Made by a program: the position numbers and the translations under genes. A stretch of DNA of 64,000 nucleotides from the NCBI GenBank assembly GCA_022393335.1, contig JAJEKB010018892.1, forward strand, positions 1-64,000. The letters are read 5' to 3'. Below the pieces are notes generated by a model. It did no database searches and had not been told where the DNA came from. It saw only the letters and a program-made list of their open reading frames with translations. This DNA comes from Macrotrachela quadricornifera. Taxonomy: Eukaryota > Rotifera > Eurotatoria > Philodinida > Philodinidae. The stretch's first letter is position 1, and each line of letters starts with the position of its first letter. This document shows positions 51,454 to 64,000 of the stretch, piece by piece.

Positions 51454-52484
51454 ATGGAACAAGTTCAAGTTTTATCAGCTGTTTGTAAAAAACTTAATAA
51501 TGATATTGAATCTTTAGCTAATCAAACATCTATACGAGAATCTTCAATAGCTAAATTAGAATCTAATCAACAGGGACATGATGAACAATTACGTCAATTA
51601 AATATGGATCTTCAAATAAAATTATCTAAAACAGATACTATTGTACAAAAATTACAATCTGATGTTGAACAAATGTCACATGGTGTTCGAGAAGTATTGA
51701 ATAGTCAACAAGATACAAATCGTTCAAATATTCAACGTTATCAAGAATTAAAACTTGAAGTAAAATTTTAAAAAAAAAGAAAAACAATGTTATTTTTTTT
51801 TTTTTTATTAAAATAGATTTCAACATTAAGTCAACGTGTTGATAGAATATTTAATGAACAACAAATTGTATTACGTACATTTGAAACTGATACAGCACGA
51901 GCTTTATCAACAGCTGATTCACGTTCACGTGCATTTGTTGATGAACTTCGAAATCAAATATTTCAAACTAAAAGTCAAGATGATAGTGAACGAGAACGAA
52001 CTGAACAAAGAATGAATCAAAAAATTGACGAAATTAAACGATCAATAGAAAAATATGTAAGAAAAAATAAATATTTGAAAACTATTTTATTATTTTTATC
52101 TTAATTTTTAGGAACGATTAGATAAAAAAATTGATGAAGCTATACATCAATTTGAAAGAAAAACAGCATCATTGGAAGAACATTATAGACGAGCAATATC
52201 AGATTTAACTCGAAATAATGAAGTAAATTATAAAAATATTTTTTATTTTCTTATTTTTTTTTTTTTAGTCTGTTGAACAAACAGTCTATAAACGTTTTGA
52301 TGAAAAATATCAAAAAACAATGGCTAATTTAGAAAAAGTTAAAAAAGAAATGCGAACATGTTTTGAATCACTTGAAGGTTCTGTTAAAACATTACAACGT
52401 ATAACTGATGGACGAATTAAAGTAACAGAAGAAAAATTAGATAAAGAAATTGAAAAACTTCGAAGTATGATTGTTCTTATTTAA
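51454..52484 (+). CDS. FAM81: FAM81-like coiled-coil protein
   Basis: Four exons: 51454-51759, 51817-52056, 52112-52222 and 52269-52484, giving 290 aa. Nearly the whole protein is heptad-rich coiled coil, with no membrane segment or signal peptide. The order of segments resembles vertebrate FAM81A/B: KKLNNDIESLANQTSIRESS near the N-terminus, ISTLSQRVDRIFNEQQ in the middle, FVDELRNQIFQTKSQ with RTEQRMNQKIDEIKRSIEKY after it, and a C-terminal SLEGSVKTLQRITD helix. FAM81A has been linked to the postsynaptic density; the role here is unknown. Coiled coils give spurious similarity easily, so the family call is moderate while the gene itself is clear. Confidence 0.72.
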
Positions 52485-54402
52485 TATGGTTTTCAAAATA
52501 AAAAACAAAAACAAAAAAAAGTAATCAATATATATCATGTTTATTCATTTCAAATTAATAGATAAAGGATGTTTTTAATCTTGATAAAGTTAGTTAATAT
52601 GTAAATAGGATATCATCTATGATTGATTCTATATATTGAATAACCCCATAAATATAAACGATATTTACATCGCGTATTTTGATCTTTAAATATATTTTAT
52701 TAAAAACAACAAAATATACCATAAGATACAGCATTAGAATCTGTACGATACACAAAAAATAATTTCAAATAAATAAAAAAAACAAAAAAAAAAAATTTTG
52801 ATCTCTATAAATTGTAGAGTTTTTCATGTTCTATATGATGGTATATTTTATGTTTTTAAAAAGATGTATTGAAAAAAACAAAATAGATGATGTAAAAATG
52901 GTCTATTTGCTACAGATCACTCATTATACATAATATTTGGGTACTTCAATTGATATTTCAAAAGATATTTTTTCTTGTAATGATATGCGAAACAATATTA
53001 GACTGGTGAATAGTTTGTTTTTTCAAATCAATGTCTCGTTTAATTACTATGTATGTCGGTTTACTAATATTTCAAATTATTGCTTTTTTTTATTTGTTAT
53101 TTAGTCCATTGGGTACCTTGAAATTATTTATGAATACATCATCTTATTCAAACTCCTCCACAAAATTGAAGGTCATCTCATATTATAGAACCAGTTCGTA
53201 GCGGAAATTTTTTTCGAAAACGCCACATAGAGATAGAGCAATTTTTTACAAAAGAGAATGTCATACCCTTCTATTCTTGAGAAGGCTTTAATAAATATCC
53301 AAAGAAAAAAAATAATAAGCGTAATATTTATTTGAATATAATGACAAGAGAATATATCATTTAAAAATATTGATATAAGTACTCACAGATAATGTACATA
53401 TGGTTAGCTAAAAATTCTCCTTTATATATACATATATAAATTAATTTTATAAAGGTTTACAATATATAAAATGTGTTATAAATCATAAAATCAAAAGACC
53501 TTCATGTCAAGAAAACAGTAAGATAAAGTTGAAGGACATATTTAAAATGATAACTAACTGTATATTAATCACTATATTAATATAACATATCAATGTGATT
53601 CGAGGTTAATGAAGAATGATAGAAAACGAAGGCTATATAGTGATATGAGATATACTTGTAAAGATAGCAAATCATCACGCTTTTCAAGGTCTTTTGATTT
53701 TATAATGATAAATCTTAAACAAAATTATCTCTGAACACAATCGATTACTTATATTTTTTTTTGGCTATTTATTATTTTGTCTTCGCTTATTAGAATCTGT
53801 CGAAAAGAATAAACATGTATGTTTTGATGAAGCGTGTCAATTTTCGTAACGTTTTTTCCGTCTTCTCATAACTTTTACATATTCATTTTCGAAGTAAATG
53901 CATCTTTTGACTTTTTTGTTCTATCACTGTATATATACATTTATGATTGGTACATAATGTTGTCAAACTATCGTATTTTTTATCTTGTAATATTTTTTTT
54001 GCTTATATATATATATATTATTCATTTGTATCTGGTCATCGTTTGTTTAAACCAAAGATTTTTATCTTCATTTTGTCCTTAAATTTGGTTGTATATGTAT
54101 TTTTTCAAGATGATTTTAATTTAAAAGAGAAAAACATTTCTGTCAATATAATAATAATACTAATAATAATAATAATGACCCTTTTGATCTATAGAATAAG
54201 TGCGAAATATGGAATATGTAGTTTTATTCTTCTGTATTTATCATTAGAAAAAAAAATTTAGCATTAATTATTAACTTTGAGAAAAAATTATCACAGGCCT
54301 AATTGTTACGAGTTATAAATAAAATAATTTCCTTAACTGAATGAGAAGGAAAAACTAAGAAAATACGTATAAAAGTGGGTGAAAAATAAAAAGTTAAGTT
54401 CT
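52485..54402. other. Intergenic region with a short inverted repeat
   Basis: No gene recognised. Bases 53478-53502 and 53686-53709 are inverted copies (AATCATAAAATCAAAAGACC type), about 230 bp apart end to end, possibly the termini of a small MITE. Confidence 0.5.
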
Positions 54403-56402
54403 TTATAAACCACCTTGGTAGAATTGACGAAATTCGTTTGCATCAACAGCTCCATCTCTATTTTTATCGGCACTGTTAAAAGCAGCGGCAACGACATCAA
54501 AACCACCAGCACCACCAGCACCACCAGCTCCTCCTGATGAAAAGCTTGATGATTCATATGATGATGAGCCAAAGCCACCACCTGAACCGCCACCAAAGCT
54601 AGCATCAGCAGCAAAACCACCAGCACCTCCTCCCAAGCCTGACGAAAATGATGCTGATTCGAAGCCAGATGCTCCATATGCACCACCAGCTCCAGCTCCA
54701 GCTCCTTCAACTAAACCACTTTCAAAACCGGCACCGCCAAAACCGGCACCGCCAAAACCGGCACCACCAAAACCTCCTTTAATATACAGAAAAATAATAA
54801 ATAAAAGAAAAAAAGACACAAGATTATTTATATACCTGCTCCACCGACTTGTGAGCTTTCAAAACTGCTAGAGGAGAATGATGATGAGGCTCCTCCAAAT
54901 TCACCGCCAGCTACACCGGTTAAATCACCTCCAAGACCAGAAGCGTTGAAGGATCCATCTTGACTAAATGATGCTGAGCTAGCACTTACTGCAGCACCAG
55001 CTGGTGGTGACTAAGTAAATAAAGTAAAAAAAAAACAAATCGTAATCAAAATGAGCATAAATATGAAAATATAATGACACTTACAATATCTTCAACAACA
55101 CCAGCAGCACGAGCTTGTTGAAGAAGAGTTTGAGCATCAAGTAATTGTGCTCCGTAACGTTGAATATAGACTTGTGGGTTTTCTGCAGTAACACCCAAGC
55201 GTTGAAATTGTCGCACAACACGAACTTGAATTGGTTCGTATTGAATGATAACATTACGTGGTTTTGGATAATCTTTAGCTCCTGCAGCACGTTGAACAAT
55301 AGTTTTTCGTTTAGCAGCAGCACCATAAGGAATCCAACGTTCGATGATAATGTCACCTAAATAGTTTGAATCAGATGAAAATGATAAAAAGTAAAGAAAA
55401 AAAAATATCCTTACGTGGTCGAGCTGGAGCAGCTGGCATACGTTCGATAATGACTGATCTTGGTGGTACAGGTAAAGCTGGAAGTCTTTTAACAACTGTT
55501 TCTGAAGCTTTCGAAGCTGGTGGTTGTGGTGGTCGTTCACGAAGAATAAGTGGAGGTGGTTGAGGAAGAGATGGTGCTTGTTGTTTGATACGAAGTGGAG
55601 GTGGTGCAGGTGGTTGTGGTGGACGCACTTCTTTGATAATGAGTGGCTATTAAAATGTGATGATTATAGAATGAAAAAAAATCTAGAAAGTAACACTTAC
55701 ACCTGGTGGTGCAACGGGTGGTGGTTGAAGGAAGCGTACTCGAATATTTTGAGTATAGGTTTGAACACCACCTGCAGCTGGTCGACGGATGATTTGTGGA
55801 TTAGAATCAACGTAGAGTCCAGCACCTCTTACTTCAGCACCATATCTAGACCAGGCAGCATTGGTTTCAGCTGTGTAACCAGCAGCTTGATTAATAGCTG
55901 TAAGATCATAACCAGCACCACCTGTTGTTGAGTCAAATGTTGATGATTGAAAACTACCTCCACCAGCTGCGCCAGCATCAAAAGCACCACCGGCTCCAAA
56001 AGCACCACCGGCTCCATAGCTTGCTGAGTCGAATGATAAACCACTAGCACCACCAGCAAGAGCAGCATCGGCACCAAAAGCTCCACCAGCAAGGCTAGCA
56101 TCAGCACCAAAAGCACCACCAGCAGCTCCACCCGATGAATAGCCTGATGCGGAGTATGACGATGATTCAAAACCACCACTGGCTCCTCCCGCAGCACTAG
56201 CATCAAATGCACCACCACCAGCAGCACCGCCAGCACCACCAACAGCACCACCAATCCAGTTTTGGAATTCTTGACGATCAATATTACCGTCTCGATTAGC
56301 ATCAACTTGACTGAACATTGCTTTGGCTGCGTCGAAACCACCAGCACCACCAGCACCACCGCCGGCAGATGATGAATACGAAGAATATTCGTAACTAGAC
56401 AT
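54403..56402 (-). CDS. Gly/Ala-rich structural protein capped by an EF-hand at each end
   Basis: Five exons on the minus strand: 55701-56402, 55415-55646, 55085-55356, 54836-55010 and 54403-54776, giving 584 aa. A canonical EF loop DANRDGNIDRQE is at residues 34-45 and a second, DKNRDGAVDANE, at 564-575, nine residues before the end. Between them lie Gly/Ala/Ser-rich stretches (GGAFGADA-type and GFGGAGF repeats) around a central Pro/Arg/Ile-rich core (PLIIKEVRPPQPP, PLILRERPPQPPA, DIIIERWIPYG, RNVIIQYEPIQVRVVRQFQR) that recalls the repetitive cores of articulin/alveolin-like cytoskeletal proteins. No signal peptide, so probably cytoplasmic or cortical. I know no named family with this layout. 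A TATA box and CT/GA tract lie upstream, fitting strong expression. GC content is higher than its neighbours because of Gly/Ala codons. Confidence 0.85.
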
Positions 56403-56466
56403 AGTTGTATTTGAGCGTTACTTACGGAGGAGAATCGTTAGTAATATTGCCACAAATAAATCAGCG

Positions 56467-56474
56467 TTTATATA
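56467..56474 (-). promoter_or_regulatory. TATA box of the Gly/Ala-rich EF-hand gene
   Basis: TATATAAA on the minus strand, 65 bp before the ATG, leaves room for a 5' UTR of about 35 bp. It is one of the few textbook core promoter elements in the window. Confidence 0.6.
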
Positions 56475-56494
56475 GTAGAGGGGATTGCGTTTAC

Positions 56495-56532
56495 CTCTCT
56501 CTCTCTCTGTCTCTCTCTATCTTTCCCTCTCC
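56495..56532. repeat. CT-rich tract (GA on the gene strand)
   Basis: A CT-repeat run just upstream of the TATA box; GA-rich tracts near promoters can bind GAGA-type factors, but this may be a simple repeat. Confidence 0.7.
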
Positions 56533-57173
56533 TCACATTCCCACCTGACTCTTATTGTAGAGGTAGTAGTGCTGCCTAACGATGCGTGTGATTGATAACA
56601 TATCCTTGTCACTTTTTTCTCATACCCTTTTTTTGCCGCAATATTTTCCTTCTCTCTATACTTTTAATGGTATTGGTTAAAAAAAAAACCTCTCAATTGA
56701 GAATGTGGCTAGTCATGGCCTCGGAGAGCCACCATGAAACCGCATCAAATAAAACACTTTTTTCTTTGTAAAGAAAATAAACCAAGCAGATCAAGAGAAA
56801 ATATGATTCTTCGATTTTTAGAATGAATACGGGGTTGTCAAATATTGATAGATGAGAGATATCATCACAAAAAAAATTTATCAATATATGCTTTTAGAGG
56901 TATGTTACCAAGGTCAACAGCAAAGACATAATAAAAAAATTGATATAACAAATAAATGTAGCGATATTGATTGCCTATACTTGTAGTAATTATAGTTCAT
57001 TATATGTTATTTTGATATGATCAATGTTCAAAAAAAAAAAAGCTTTTTAAATAAGTAATTGATATATATATATCAGTTGAATACTAAAGTATGATTGACT
57101 TTTTTTACACATAGTTTTTCTTTTTTCACAACACAAAATAGACAAAAAAAAAAAAGAATGAAAAATGACAAAA
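56533..57173. other. Intergenic region, nothing recognised
   Basis: AT-rich spacer between two minus-strand genes, with A runs. No feature seen. Confidence 0.5.
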
Positions 57174-59470
57174 TTATATAAAAGGTGTCGATTGACTTGC
57201 ATGAATTAATAAAAGATCATTTTCTTTCGATGAATTTGTTAAATCTTGATCCGGTAAAAATTTTTCACAATTAGTTATTGATCGATTCGTTTGTGAACTA
57301 TAAGAACTATTATTATTAATATTATTATTATTATTAATTAATCGATTTTGATGACGATTCGAAAAGAAAAAATGATGACGTTTATGCTTGATTGGTATTG
57401 ATGATGATTGACTATTCAATGGTATGCTATTGATTGATGTAGTCGTATTTTGACGAGAACGTTGTTGAGATGATGAATTAGGTGATTGTTGTTGACAAGT
57501 TATACGTCTTAATTGTGCTTGACTTGATGATGGAACATTAGTATGATTATCATTTAAATCTCCTTCTAATTGACCACCATCAATACATGGTAAAGATGAA
57601 TATAATTTACGAAATTCTCGATTAAATCTTACCTAAAGTATAAAAAAACAAATAAATATTTTTCATATGTCACATGGCATAACATTTAAAAAACAAAATA
57701 ACAAATAATTGAATTAATTTTTTCCAAACTAATGATTCTATATAGATTTAATCATTAACATATGTGCGAAGAAAAAAAACAGAATGTAACAATATAATAT
57801 ATCATTAATATTTCATGCATTGATATTCATATTTAGTCTTCTATTTTTCATTCGCTTTTAGCTATATATCTTAATGAAGAATAATTCTACTGTTTATCTT
57901 AACATAATCTATGATATTCTTCTATTGCGTCTCAATTATCAACAGAAATGTCTGTCATGACTTCTGTAGAATGTATTATTTTTTTTTCTTTTAAATATTA
58001 CAAAAATAAAAGACATACACTACAAAAACCATATATAAACGGATTATGACATGAATTTGACATAGCAAGCCAATTTGCACATAACCATAATACTACAATA
58101 TGTTTAAAACTAAATATAAAAATAAAAACTAAAAATTTTCATATTTTTTTTATTCTTTTAATATACTCATTTATTTCAGGTTTGTATACATTGAGAAAAT
58201 TATATAATTGTAACGGAAACCAACAAATTAAAAATAATGCCACAACAACAAATAACATTTTTAATACCTAAATAAATTAAAGAGAATATTTATATCTTAT
58301 AAATAATCACAACAGATGATGTAATAGTTATGTATATTAAACATATGGTGAATTTGGATTAATCAACAGTTGTCCTTGATTAAAAAAATATGATTTATAT
58401 TTACAAATGATTATTCTTCAATCGTATTTGATAGAATAAATGTAATTCTTTATATCTAATAAAGATTGTCTCAGCATGATGAAATATACATCTGCTATTT
58501 TCTCATTTTTTTTTTATATATATATATTTTCAAGGATAAATATTATAGATTTAAGATTATATACATATATTAATCTTACTTTACGTTTATTTCGTGTAAT
58601 AACTTCTTGATATTTTGTTTGTCCAACTGGTTTAGAAAAATATAAATGTGATGCTATACGAAAATAAGCACAACTAATTATTATAAATGGGATTATATAT
58701 TGTGAATATATATTATAAACAATATAAATTTTATGTACATCATAAGTTGTACTTGTTGTTGTTATTGAAGTATTATATTGTTGTTTTTGATATTTATAAG
58801 GTAAACATTGATAACCAAAATCATCAATAAAAGAAACATTATAAAAAAATAAACTTGGTGTTGATGATACAAATGCTATAAACCATATTATAATAAATAT
58901 TATAAATGCACTTTTTGTTGATAATTTTGGTTTTAATGGATGAAGCATTACATGATAACGATCGAGAGAAACAGCTACTAATGTATAAATTGATACATCA
59001 ACAGATAGTATTTGTACAAATGGTGCTAGTTTACAAAGAAAATGTGGTAAAACCCATTTTTGTAAAGCTGCAGCTTGAAACTAAATAAAGAATAATAAAA
59101 AAAAACAAAATATTCTTTTTTTTTTGTTCTCGAAATAAAAACTACATACTTGAAATGGAACTGCAAAACAAGCAACGAGACAATCAGCAAGAGCTAAATT
59201 ACATATAAAATAATTTGTTACTGAATGCATTCGTCGATTACGTACAACAATATAAATAATAGATGAATTACCAATAACCGCAAGTAAAGATATAACACCA
59301 TAGGCAAAACTTAATAATATAATTTGATATTGTTCTGGTATTAAGGATTTTGTTAAATCAGCAGGACTACTTGTTCTATTTGATAGTGATATGGAAGTAG
59401 ATGTAAGAAGTTTAGTAGAATGTAATATAATACTATTATTGTCTAATAATGAATATGTCATTGAATCCAT
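57174..59470 (-). CDS. Class A peptide-type G protein-coupled receptor
   Basis: Five exons on the minus strand: 59150-59470, 58580-59080, 58167-58267, 58019-58109 and 57174-57632, giving 490 aa. The extracellular N-terminus carries several N-glycosylation sites (NNS, NRT). TM1 has GNSSIIYIVVRNRRM, TM2 NYFICNLALADCLVACFAVP, then FQAAALQKWVLPHFLCKLAP at the TM3 cysteine, DRY at 147-149, CWFP in TM6 (289-292) and NPFIY in TM7 (330-334); all class A motifs are intact. The FQFQAALLQxWVLPxFxC-like region recalls the leucokinin, NPFF and RYamide group of invertebrate neuropeptide receptors. The ligand cannot be told from sequence. The long C-tail is Asn/Ser/Gln-rich with a run of Asn. Confidence 0.93.
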
Positions 59471-62400
59471 TTAGATTCATCATACTGTAAAAATTAATAA
59501 ATAAATAGTATATATTCGATAGTTAAATAGGTTTCTATTATACATAATGTTTCAATCTAGAAGAAGAAAAAGAATGTCAAAAAATAAGAAATGATTTCTT
59601 GCTTTTTATTTGAGACATTACATATATACCTGACATAAATTTCTCTATATAGAATGTAAGATAGATAACATCTAACTAAAGTGAGTTATTAAGATGATTT
59701 AGAGAAAACAACAAGTGTTTTTCTTTTCTCTTCCCTTGATGTATACTTACTGCATTCATCAACTGGAATAAATCACCCGTTTTCATGCGAACATCATTAT
59801 GAAGGACATTAAGAAGCAAAGGAGAAGAAAAAAAAACGGGAAGAAGAAAAAAAAAACATATAAGAAACAAATTTATATTTATTATGACATAGGAAAGTCC
59901 TTTAGATATACTAATAAGTAAACGATCAATAACGAAAGAAATAAACTAGATATATGTATAATAAGATTGATTTTGTTTTTTAACTTTTATATATATCATC
60001 TTTCATCTATTGATGTTTTGTTTGTTTGATTATATACCAAGTGAAGAGAAGAAAAGGGTAAAAAAACAACAACAACAATAATAACAACAGATATCATTTT
60101 ACAAACGTCAATACTCAAACATAATAGGTTAATATATTTCCTCTTGACTTACTATTCAAGCGTCAAAAAAACTAGAAAATGCCTTTTAAAATAAAAAAAA
60201 GAAGAAAGTAACAGCTGTTGTTTCTTAACATCAAAAAAACAAGATATGGTGTCTTGCTATAATAGAACGATTACATATTATCTCTCTATCATCGAAGACA
60301 AACACGCAAAGAAAATAAGTCTTTAGGCAAAGATTTTTAATTAAAAATAAAAAGTTGATGCTATCCGAAAAGACATATAGCTATCTATACATACTACTGG
60401 ATGCTATATATTGTGCAATAGAATAATTTGCCATCTTCTTATAGATTATGATTGACACCAAATGTGGTTAATGATAAGTTTGATATCATGGACATTCTAT
60501 ACAAACATATATCTTTTTGAATAATATACAAAATAAGGAAATACAGGTATTAATAATGATTAATTTGTCATTACTTCATTTTGTATATGTATATTTGTCA
60601 AGACAAATCTTATTTGATCGTGCGATTTCTTTATTAAGAAAAATAAATGAAGCATGTTGTAACTTTTTTTTTATTTTATTAAACGATTCATTCATTCTAA
60701 TAATGATATTTAAAGTATTTTCTACATACATATACTCAATAGAGGTCCGATTTTCTTTGAATCGTCTCGTCAATACAAAGGAAAAAAGTTATTTGTATTG
60801 TCATTACAAACTTTTACGAGACTATAGAACAAAGAAGAAAAAGAACGTAAATGATGACCGACGATCTTTGGCATCACTCTATTACAAATAAGTGAATCTT
60901 GTAGATCATTTTCTTATTGTTGTTCGCCTACAAAACATATAATTGTGTTGCTTCATTTAGTGATGACGAATGTTGATAGTCAATAGTCTACTTATATATC
61001 TCTTAGCAAATAGAGATTTCTATTACATTTGCGTACATAATACAACGAATGATCGACAATAATACGTACATTTATTCATTTATACATTTTCAAGTGCATC
61101 ATTATTTTGCACTTACCTTAGTTCTAATTAATAATTCTATGTAGCTAAATATTTGATATAAGAAGAGAAAAAAAACAAAAAAGGAAATTCTTATTTTTCT
61201 CTTTGTAATCTGTATTGATCCTAACTATGTTTTGTCGCATTCTAGTAGAATCCACGAGAGAGTAAATTATTGATACTATTGACCAGATTTTCAATAAAAA
61301 AAACCGACATATGCCATTCTCGTCAATGTATATGTAGAGAGAAAATATATGTCGTATCTAATTTAGTTTAAGAAGCATCTTATGAATAAAACAAAGCATA
61401 ACGCATCTAGTGTTTTTATATAGGAGGAAAGAAAAAGAAAAAAAAAACCGATTTGGTTCTTTTCAACTCCCAAGTCAGCAAAAAATAAAAATAAAAAATA
61501 AAACATGAACAATAAAACAAGTTAACTGTATGTCTTATTCATGTAAATATCAATAAATTGGTTTGTTAAATTTATTAATTAATCAACTTGAAAATTTCTA
61601 TCTTCTATTCATATGTCTCATTCATGACGAATATTTGTCTATTCAATTCAATTCTTTTCTATATCACATAAAACATACGTAATTAGGTCATATGGTCTCA
61701 TCACAATCTCAATGGAATTCTAATGTGTAACACGATAGAATTATTTCACTAGTAAACTAAAATATCTTCTATGATATTTCTTTTGATTCTTTTATCTCTA
61801 TCATGAATTGTAAAAATTCAACTTTTTTCTTATATAAACCAAGATCTTTCCTGTATTCATTAATTTTTATTCAATTATTAAAATTAGATATGATTGTATT
61901 TTTATTATTCGTCACATTTAATAAATGTATATTTATTAAAAAAAAGAAAATAAATTATTTTTATACAAATCAAATATTTAAAAATAAATAATTAAGATTC
62001 AATAGACATTAATCATTTGATTTATTGAATATGTAAAGTTAAAATTTAGCAGAATCAAGATATTGATAAAGGATGTCCTTGAAGTCCTAAAACGATTTTA
62101 AGATTTTATCGTTCTCGCATTCTAAGAAAGCAAATTTGCTGAAACTTTGATAGATTGTTGTACATATGCGGCACAGCTTAAGTGTAAAGTTTCAAGTCTA
62201 TAGCTTGTACTATAGATGAGAACCTGAAACAACACTATCATGTACTATTTTCGTATCTTTGAAAAAAGAATCAAGATTTTATCATCTACCTAGTCTGAGA
62301 TATAGACGAAATTAAAAAAAATGTTGCACACTCCGAAGATGATCAGAAAAATTTAAAAATTAGTACATGTCAGTGTCGCTACACTTTCTTATCCATACTA

Positions 62401-63426
62401 TAGCGTATAGATCTCAAATTTTGCAGTTATGTAGTCCTACATATGTACAACAATCTACTAAAGTTTCAGCGAATTTGCTGTTGTAGAAAGTGAGAACAAT
62501 GAATTCTTAAAATCGTTTCAGAATTTCAGAGATACTCTTTACATATTGTATTTTTATTTATCGTATTTTGATGAGAAAATTGTAGTGATGACACCTTTTC
62601 GACATACTCGATGATCATTTCATGGTAAATACATCAATCATTTGACGTTATGTATTTGAGAATAAAATGCTGTTATATATTATGAAAGTGATTCAGAAGT
62701 AACATCAACATAATTAGATAAATTTAAAACAATAAATTCAATGATAATTAAATCTCAGTATTTATTATTGGAAAGAGAAAATACAGATGCATTAAAAAGT
62801 GACTAAAGTAAGTTACTAATAATCAAGTATAGGTATGAGCCGCTAATTGAAGATTACACTTTTAGATCCAATTGTTCAAGTGTTATCGACATTCTGCTCG
62901 AAATTCTTAGTCTGTGAAACAAAAAATCATTTTTAATGCAAAACCAATGTCCGCATACTTTTTTTTAAAAATTGATTGCAAAAAACTTTAGAGGACATTG
63001 TAATAAAATCTATAGTATACGATTTGATACGTTTTCATTTGCTCTTTTCAACAATGAAACTGATAGCTCTCTATCTCGTTTCTATGAAAACTTATTCGAA
63101 AAAAAAGTTCTACTGATAATAGAGTTGAATCATTAAATTGATCAGTATATTTACTACATGTAAATCTTTCAAGCCATCATCTTACAGATACTATAAATAA
63201 ATAATTAAATTCCTATTAAATCAATTGAATAGATATAATTTTAAATAAAATAAAAACTTTTCTTTTACAATTAAAAATTAAAAGCTCTAAAGATCTTCAC
63301 AAATATATTTTAATTGGATAATAATATTATCCAATCAATATTAAACTATGTTTATATGTTTTTATTATTATTTTTTTTTGTTCGTCTGTCTTCTTTGAGA
63401 ATGGAATGGAAGAATTTGTCAGATAA
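59471..63426. other. 4-kb intergenic region containing a hairpin element
   Basis: No gene recognised. A 124-codon open frame at 60517-60891 is hydrophobic and resembles nothing known; in sequence this AT-rich it is probably chance. The hairpin at 62070-62537 is listed separately. Confidence 0.5.
62070..62537. mobile_element. Fold-back/MITE element, about 470 bp with long arms
   Basis: Inverted arms run from 62070-62220 and 62395-62537 with roughly 75-80% identity. Blocks include AAACGATTTTAAGA, GCAAATTTGCTGAAACTTT and TAGATTGTTGTACATATG. Weaker pairing continues inward (CATGTACTATTTT with AATTAGTACATG), so nearly all of it could fold as one hairpin around 62305. No ORF. Confidence 0.82.
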
Positions 63427-64000
63427 ATGATTAAAATGTCAAATAATTTATTAGAACGATATAAAGCATGTATGATTCTTAGTGGAGTTGGAGATGCATT
63501 AGGGTATGCTTATAAGAATTTTAATAGAATAATGTTTAAAAAAAATTTTTGTTTTTTATTATTAGTTATCGAAATGGATTATGGCAATTTAATAATAGTG
63601 GAAAAGATATACATAATGAATTGTATGAAAGATTTGATAAAATTGAAGATATTCGAATTGAACGTTAGAATTTATTATTTATAAAATATTATTAATTAAA
63701 ATTTCAATTTTAGTTCCTCAATGGCGTGTAAGTGATGATACTATACTTCATTTAGCTATTGCTCAAGGTATAGATTTCAAAATAAAATAAATCATTTATT
63801 ATTATTATTTTTCTATCTTAATAGTTCTTGCTGAATATGGTGAACGAGATCCATCACCAATATTATATTCAAATGTAGTAAAAAAATTTAAAGAAATTTT
63901 TAATAATTTAAAAAATCGTCATCCAAGTATATTTAAACAATAGATTTTTTATTATTATTTATTAAAATTTTATTTATTAGGTTCAAGCACTATATCTGCT
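63427..64000 (+). CDS. ADPRH: ADP-ribosylarginine hydrolase, 5' part, cut by the window edge
   Basis: Five exons, the last incomplete: 63427-63503, 63566-63663, 63714-63767, 63825-63926 and 63981-64000. The enzyme removes ADP-ribose from arginine in modified proteins. The N-terminus reads LLERYKACMILSGVGDALGY followed by YRNGLWQFNNSGKDIHNELY, then PQWRVSDDTILHLAIAQ, where SDDT supplies the magnesium-binding acidic residues of the ADP-ribosylglycohydrolase fold, then AEYGERDP and VVKKFKEIFNNLKNRHP. These match vertebrate ARH1. The ATG at 63436 (MSNN) is an equally plausible start. About 100 of an expected 350 residues are in the window; no defect seen. Confidence 0.93.

Noticed and set aside
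55829..56359. Val/Leu-rich 176-codon open frame and other long frames over 54333-55931
   Set aside because: They are alternate-frame or opposite-strand readings of the Gly/Ala-rich gene, caused by its GC-rich codon bias.
60517..60891. 124-codon plus-strand open frame
   Set aside because: Hydrophobic and lysine-rich as expected from AT-rich DNA, no motif, no splice context and an overlapping open frame on the other strand.

Overview
This is an AT-rich nuclear DNA window from a small, compact animal genome. Every multi-exon gene uses the standard code and has mostly 45-90 bp GT-AG introns rich in T. The gene content is metazoan and ciliated: radial-spoke proteins, a peptide GPCR, rabphilin, SCAMP and Aurora kinase. 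Compact genes, acceptor sites directly upstream of several ATGs (compatible with spliced-leader trans-splicing) and this base composition suggest a rotifer, probably bdelloid. That assignment is inference; no marker gene proves it. Exon models were built by hand, and every complete model sums to a multiple of three.

Left third (1-14 kb): a repeat- and transposon-rich zone with a small family of membrane-anchored D8C-domain genes. One copy is complete at 2765-3728, one at 12152-12864, and a lone first exon lies at 170-387. Between them are a long fold-back hairpin (5993-6210), a 34-bp minisatellite (6518-7183), an inverted repeat (7402-7726), a tRNA-headed SINE-like element (8120-8560) and a decayed MULE transposase, with a long-armed inverted-repeat structure carrying tandem subrepeats (9310-11710).

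Middle (14-47 kb), from left to right: RSPH9; a large disordered/coiled-coil/SAM protein; UGP2, with a near-perfect hairpin element in its largest intron; OPA3-like; an intronless nucleotidyltransferase-like gene; a zinc-type alcohol dehydrogenase pseudogene; ropporin-1-like and Aurora kinase, transcribed divergently from 391 bp; a two-domain GNAT protein; SCAMP, with a duplicated, apparently mutually exclusive membrane-helix exon; a lysophospholipid/diacylglycerol-type acyltransferase; and a small single-pass membrane protein. UGP2-OPA3 and SCAMP-acyltransferase are close same-strand pairs that could be operons.

Right third (47-64 kb): rabphilin, with a candidate 9-nt microexon; a FAM81-like coiled-coil gene; a minus-strand Gly/Ala-rich protein capped by an EF-hand at each end, with a TATA box; a minus-strand peptide-type GPCR; 4 kb without genes but with a 470-bp hairpin element; and the start of an ADP-ribosylarginine hydrolase cut by the window edge.

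Functional themes: RSPH9 and ropporin-1-like belong to the axonemal radial spoke; SCAMP and rabphilin act in vesicle traffic and exocytosis; UGP2 and the acyltransferase are metabolic. The most notable structural signals are the SCAMP exon pair, the recurring class of unrelated-looking long hairpins, and the D8C family whose members share membrane and ectodomain exons but not cytoplasmic exons.
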